From positions 1-64,000 of the forward strand of contig JAHDQY010000007.1 in NCBI GenBank assembly GCA_018433595.1: DNA of 64,000 bases, written 5' to 3'. A program made the position numbers and the translations under genes. Origin of the DNA: Synergistales bacterium. Its GTDB lineage: Bacteria; Synergistota; Synergistia; Synergistales; Aminithiophilaceae. Position 1 is the first letter of the stretch. Each line of letters starts with the position of its first letter. Under the pieces are notes generated by a model. That model was given only the letters and a program-made list of their open reading frames with translations, had not been told where the DNA came from and did not search any database. This document shows positions 61,700-64,000 of the stretch, one piece after another.

Positions 61700-62424
61700 T
61701 GGATCTCCGCCTCCACGCCCGAGGGCTGACGAAGAGCTTCAAGGGGCGCAAGGTCGTTCAGAGCGTCTCCCTTTCCGTCGCCCAGGGAGAGGTCGTCGGT
61801 CTTTTGGGGCCCAATGGGGCGGGCAAGACGACGACCTTCTACATGATCGTCGGTCTCATCACTCCCGACGGAGGCAGCCTTTCCATCGGAGGCCGCGAAT
61901 TGGCGGACCTGGAAATGTATCGCCGTGCCCGCCTGGGATTGGGCTACCTGCCTCAGGAGGCCTCCATTTTCAGGGGGCTGACGGTAGAGGAGAACCTTCT
62001 CCTCGTCCTTGAGGAGATGGGCCGATCTCCGGTGAAACGGAGGGAGGTGGCCGATCAGCTCATCGAGGACTTCGGCTTGAAAAAGATCGCCGATGTTCCC
62101 GGCTATGCCCTCAGCGGCGGAGAGCGACGGCGTGTCGAAATCGCCCGGGCCCTGGCCATCATGCCTCAGTTTCTGCTTCTCGACGAGCCTTTCAGCGGCA
62201 TCGACCCCATCGCCGTCTATGACATCCAGCAGCTCATCGTGGGGCTGCGGCGCAAGGGCTACGGCATTCTTCTCACCGATCACAACGTAAGAGAGACCCT
62301 GGCCATCACCGACAGGGCCTACCTGATCCACCAGGGACAGATCCTCATCGAGGGGACCCCCTCCGTCGTTGCCGAGAGCGAGGTGGCCCGCAAGTTCTAC
62401 CTGGGCGAGCGGTTCACCTGGTGA
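61699..62424 (+). CDS. lptB: LPS export ABC transporter ATPase LptB
   Basis: Powers LPS extraction with LptF/G. It is 241 residues: Walker A 'LLGPNGAGKTTTFYMIVGL', Q-loop 'GLGYLPQEASIFRGLTVEEN', signature 'LSGGERRRVEIARALA', Walker B 'FLLLDEPFSGIDPIAV' and the switch histidine in 'LLTDHNVRETL'. These are nearly identical to classical LptB blocks. It overlaps the opposite-strand protease gene by 11 bases. Confidence 0.96.
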   Translation: MDLRLHARGLTKSFKGRKVVQSVSLSVAQGEVVGLLGPNGAGKTTTFYMIVGLITPDGGSLSIGGRELADLEMYRRARLGLGYLPQEASIFRGLTVEENLLLVLEEMGRSPVKRREVADQLIEDFGLKKIADVPGYALSGGERRRVEIARALAIMPQFLLLDEPFSGIDPIAVYDIQQLIVGLRRKGYGILLTDHNVRETLAITDRAYLIHQGQILIEGTPSVVAESEVARKFYLGERFTW

Positions 62425-62875
62425 GAGGCAGGAGAGGGATCTCCGGCCATCTCCGGTCGGCGATCGATCGCGCCGTCTCGGCGACGGCCAGCGTCACTTC
62501 AGCTGAAAGAGGGGCACCGAGACCGCACTGCCTCGGCTCGATGCCGATGAAGGTGATCTTCGTTGTTGCATAGGAGGCCAGAAGGAGCATCCAGGGCAGG
62601 TCGATGAGACCGGGATCCCTGAGGGTCGGGGCTTCCGGCGAAATGCGACGGATTGACCCGGCGTCGAGCCCCATCGTCGCCGCATCGACGAAAAGGACTT
62701 CCTCCGGGTGCTCCCGGCCGATGAGGGAAAGCCAGTTCTCCGGGTTCTGGCCGCAGTCGACGGCGCGGAGCCAGCCGAGAGACTCTCTTCGCAGCATCTC
62801 GACGACGGCCGGCCCGGCGCCGTCGTCGCCTCGGAGAATGTTGCCCACTCCGAAAAGCAGAACGGTCGTCTTCAT
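62414..62875 (-). CDS. [NiFe]-hydrogenase maturation protease (HycI/HyaD family)
   Basis: Trims the C-terminus of the hydrogenase large subunit after nickel insertion. It is 153 residues: 'LLFGVGNILRGDDGAGPAVV' with the metal-binding Asp/Glu region, 'EEVLFVDAATMG' with the second acidic residue, and 'FIGIEPRQCGLGAPLSAEV'. ATG at 62875 with GGAGG upstream. No hydrogenase structural gene is in the window, so its substrate lies elsewhere. Confidence 0.85.
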   Translation of the reverse strand: MKTTVLLFGVGNILRGDDGAGPAVVEMLRRESLGWLRAVDCGQNPENWLSLIGREHPEEVLFVDAATMGLDAGSIRRISPEAPTLRDPGLIDLPWMLLLASYATTKITFIGIEPRQCGLGAPLSAEVTLAVAETARSIADRRWPEIPLLPLTR

Positions 62876-62929
62876 GGAGATCCCCTCCATACTTGTCCGG
62901 AAGGTTGCGCGGGAGGTTGGCATAGAAGA

Positions 62930-64000
62930 ATGTCGGCATCGCTTGCAAGGATGGTACGCCACGCTCTGACGATGATGATCGGAACCCTGGCCAGCCGCTT
63001 CCTTGGTCTGGCCCGGGAGATGCTGACGGCGGCTCTTTTCGGGGCGACGCGTCGCCTCGATGCCTTCTTCATCGCCTACACCCTGGCCAATCTCTCCCGT
63101 CAGCTTCTGGCGGAAGGCGCTCTTTCGGCCGCCTTCGTCCCCGTCTTCTCTCAAACTCTCGCCCGGGACGGCCTCGAACGCTCCCGACGGCTGGCCCGTC
63201 AGGCCATGACCGTCCTTGCCGCCGCAGGGATCCTCGTCGTTCTGGCCGGCTTCTTCCTGGCCCCTCTTTTCGTCCGTCTCATGGCTCCCGGCTTCACCGC
63301 CGACGAATCGGCCCTGGCGCTGAGGCTGACCCGCCAGATCCTGCCTTTCCTGCTTCTCATGTCCCTTTCGGCCCTTGCCATGGGCGTTCTCAACAGCATG
63401 GACCGTTTCTTCGTCTCCTCGCTGGCGCCGGCTCTGAGCAACGCCCTCTACATTATCGTCGTTTTGCTCTTTTTTCGCTCCCTGGAGATCTGGGTCCTGC
63501 CCATCGCCGTTCTCTGCGGGGGCCTTGTCCAGTTCCTCATACAGTGGTTCTGGGCCGGACGTCAGGGGGTTTTCCTGCTTCCCTCGCGGCCGGATTGGAA
63601 AGACGGCGAACTCCGCCGGATGCTTCTTCTTTTTCTTCCCTATGCCGCAGGGCTTTCCTTGAACCAGGTCAACCCCATCGTCAGCCGCATGCTCGGTTCT
63701 TTTCTCGAAGAGGGGGCCATCTCCGTTCTCAATTACGCCGACCGCGTCCTCCAGCTTCCGCTGGGGCTTTTCGTCATCGCCATCTCCCAGGCCGTTCTCC
63801 CGCTTCTGGCCCGCCACGTCCTCGACGGAGAGACGGTCTTCGCCGAAGTCACCCGCGACGCCCTCCGCTTCGCCCTCTTCATCGTCCTCCCCGTGGCGGC
63901 CGGACTTTGCCTCGTCTCGGAAGAGATGGTCCACCTTCTTTTCCGGAGGGGGGCCTTCGACGACTGGGCCTGGCACGCCACGGCCCAGGCACTGGCCATG
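62930..64000 (+). CDS. murJ: Lipid II flippase MurJ (MviN), partial at right edge
   Basis: Flips the peptidoglycan precursor lipid II. The first 357 residues are present, with at least ten membrane helices. 'LTMMIGTLASRFLGLAREML' and 'RLDAFFIAYTLANLSRQLLA' carry the conserved arginines, and 'AEGALSAAFVPVFS' is the classical MurJ block. ATG at 62930 matches the usual N-terminal length; ATG at 62951 is the alternative. Only 54 bases separate it from the divergent protease gene. Confidence 0.93.
   Translation, partial: MSASLARMVRHALTMMIGTLASRFLGLAREMLTAALFGATRRLDAFFIAYTLANLSRQLLAEGALSAAFVPVFSQTLARDGLERSRRLARQAMTVLAAAGILVVLAGFFLAPLFVRLMAPGFTADESALALRLTRQILPFLLLMSLSALAMGVLNSMDRFFVSSLAPALSNALYIIVVLLFFRSLEIWVLPIAVLCGGLVQFLIQWFWAGRQGVFLLPSRPDWKDGELRRMLLLFLPYAAGLSLNQVNPIVSRMLGSFLEEGAISVLNYADRVLQLPLGLFVIAISQAVLPLLARHVLDGETVFAEVTRDALRFALFIVLPVAAGLCLVSEEMVHLLFRRGAFDDWAWHATAQALAM

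Overview
This window looks like chromosomal DNA of a GC-rich, diderm, LPS-making anaerobe. The phylum Synergistota is my best guess. It rests on the combination of lipid A/Kdo genes of the LpxI type, a short BamA with three POTRA domains, a pyrophosphate-type phosphofructokinase, an archaeal-type glycogen phosphorylase and heavy use of GTG/TTG starts. No 16S or other marker in the window proves it.

Layout. 1-1222: the N-terminal part of a phage/island-type integrase running off the left edge, then a Lys-Glu-Thr tRNA operon with its own promoter and terminator. 1387-2842: a cobalamin/siderophore-type binding protein and a histidine phosphatase. 2861-25237: a run of co-directional, mostly overlapping genes (about 22 kb) for the outer membrane. 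It starts with a small sigma-70-family factor and an unknown membrane protein. Then come bamA, an unknown exported protein, lpxD, lpxC, fabZ, lpxA, kdsC, lptF/G, lpxI, lpxB, an lpxB paralogue, msbA, an lpxK fused to an LpxB-like glycosyltransferase, kdsB, kdsA, kdsD and waaA. It ends with an Fe-alcohol dehydrogenase and a DegT aminotransferase that I read as kdnB-kdnA (amino-Kdo synthesis). A 62-bp perfect palindrome closes it.

25393-34127: an acyltransferase, a small helical protein, and a minus-strand glycogen operon (GH57, glgP, glgA, glgC). 34438-35198: a broken NuoE/HydC-like fragment followed by an intact HATPase protein, apparently the remains of a [FeFe]-hydrogenase locus. 35309-39966: wecB, a DUF6922/AbiEii-type toxin-antitoxin-like pair, a 6S RNA, a HAD phosphatase and rarA. 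40045-46431: PPi-type and ATP-type phosphofructokinases in tandem, a D-glutamate-cyclase-like protein, an ECF S component, transaldolase and rho. 46520-54533: a LysM/M23 protein, pyrG, three exported unknowns, lptC and lptD. 54602-60781: ddl, greA (opposite strand), and a threonine T-box leader driving thrC-thrB-lysC-asd. 60866-64000: lptA, lptB, a hydrogenase maturation protease (opposite strand) and the start of murJ.

Together the window holds nearly the whole pathway from UDP-GlcNAc to Kdo-lipid A, its flippase (MsbA), and most of the Lpt bridge (C, D, A, B and one F/G permease). The likely novelties are the LpxK-glycosyltransferase fusion, the LpxB-family expansion, the Kdo-to-Kdo8N branch, the PFK pair, the decayed hydrogenase locus and the long perfect inverted repeats at gene ends.
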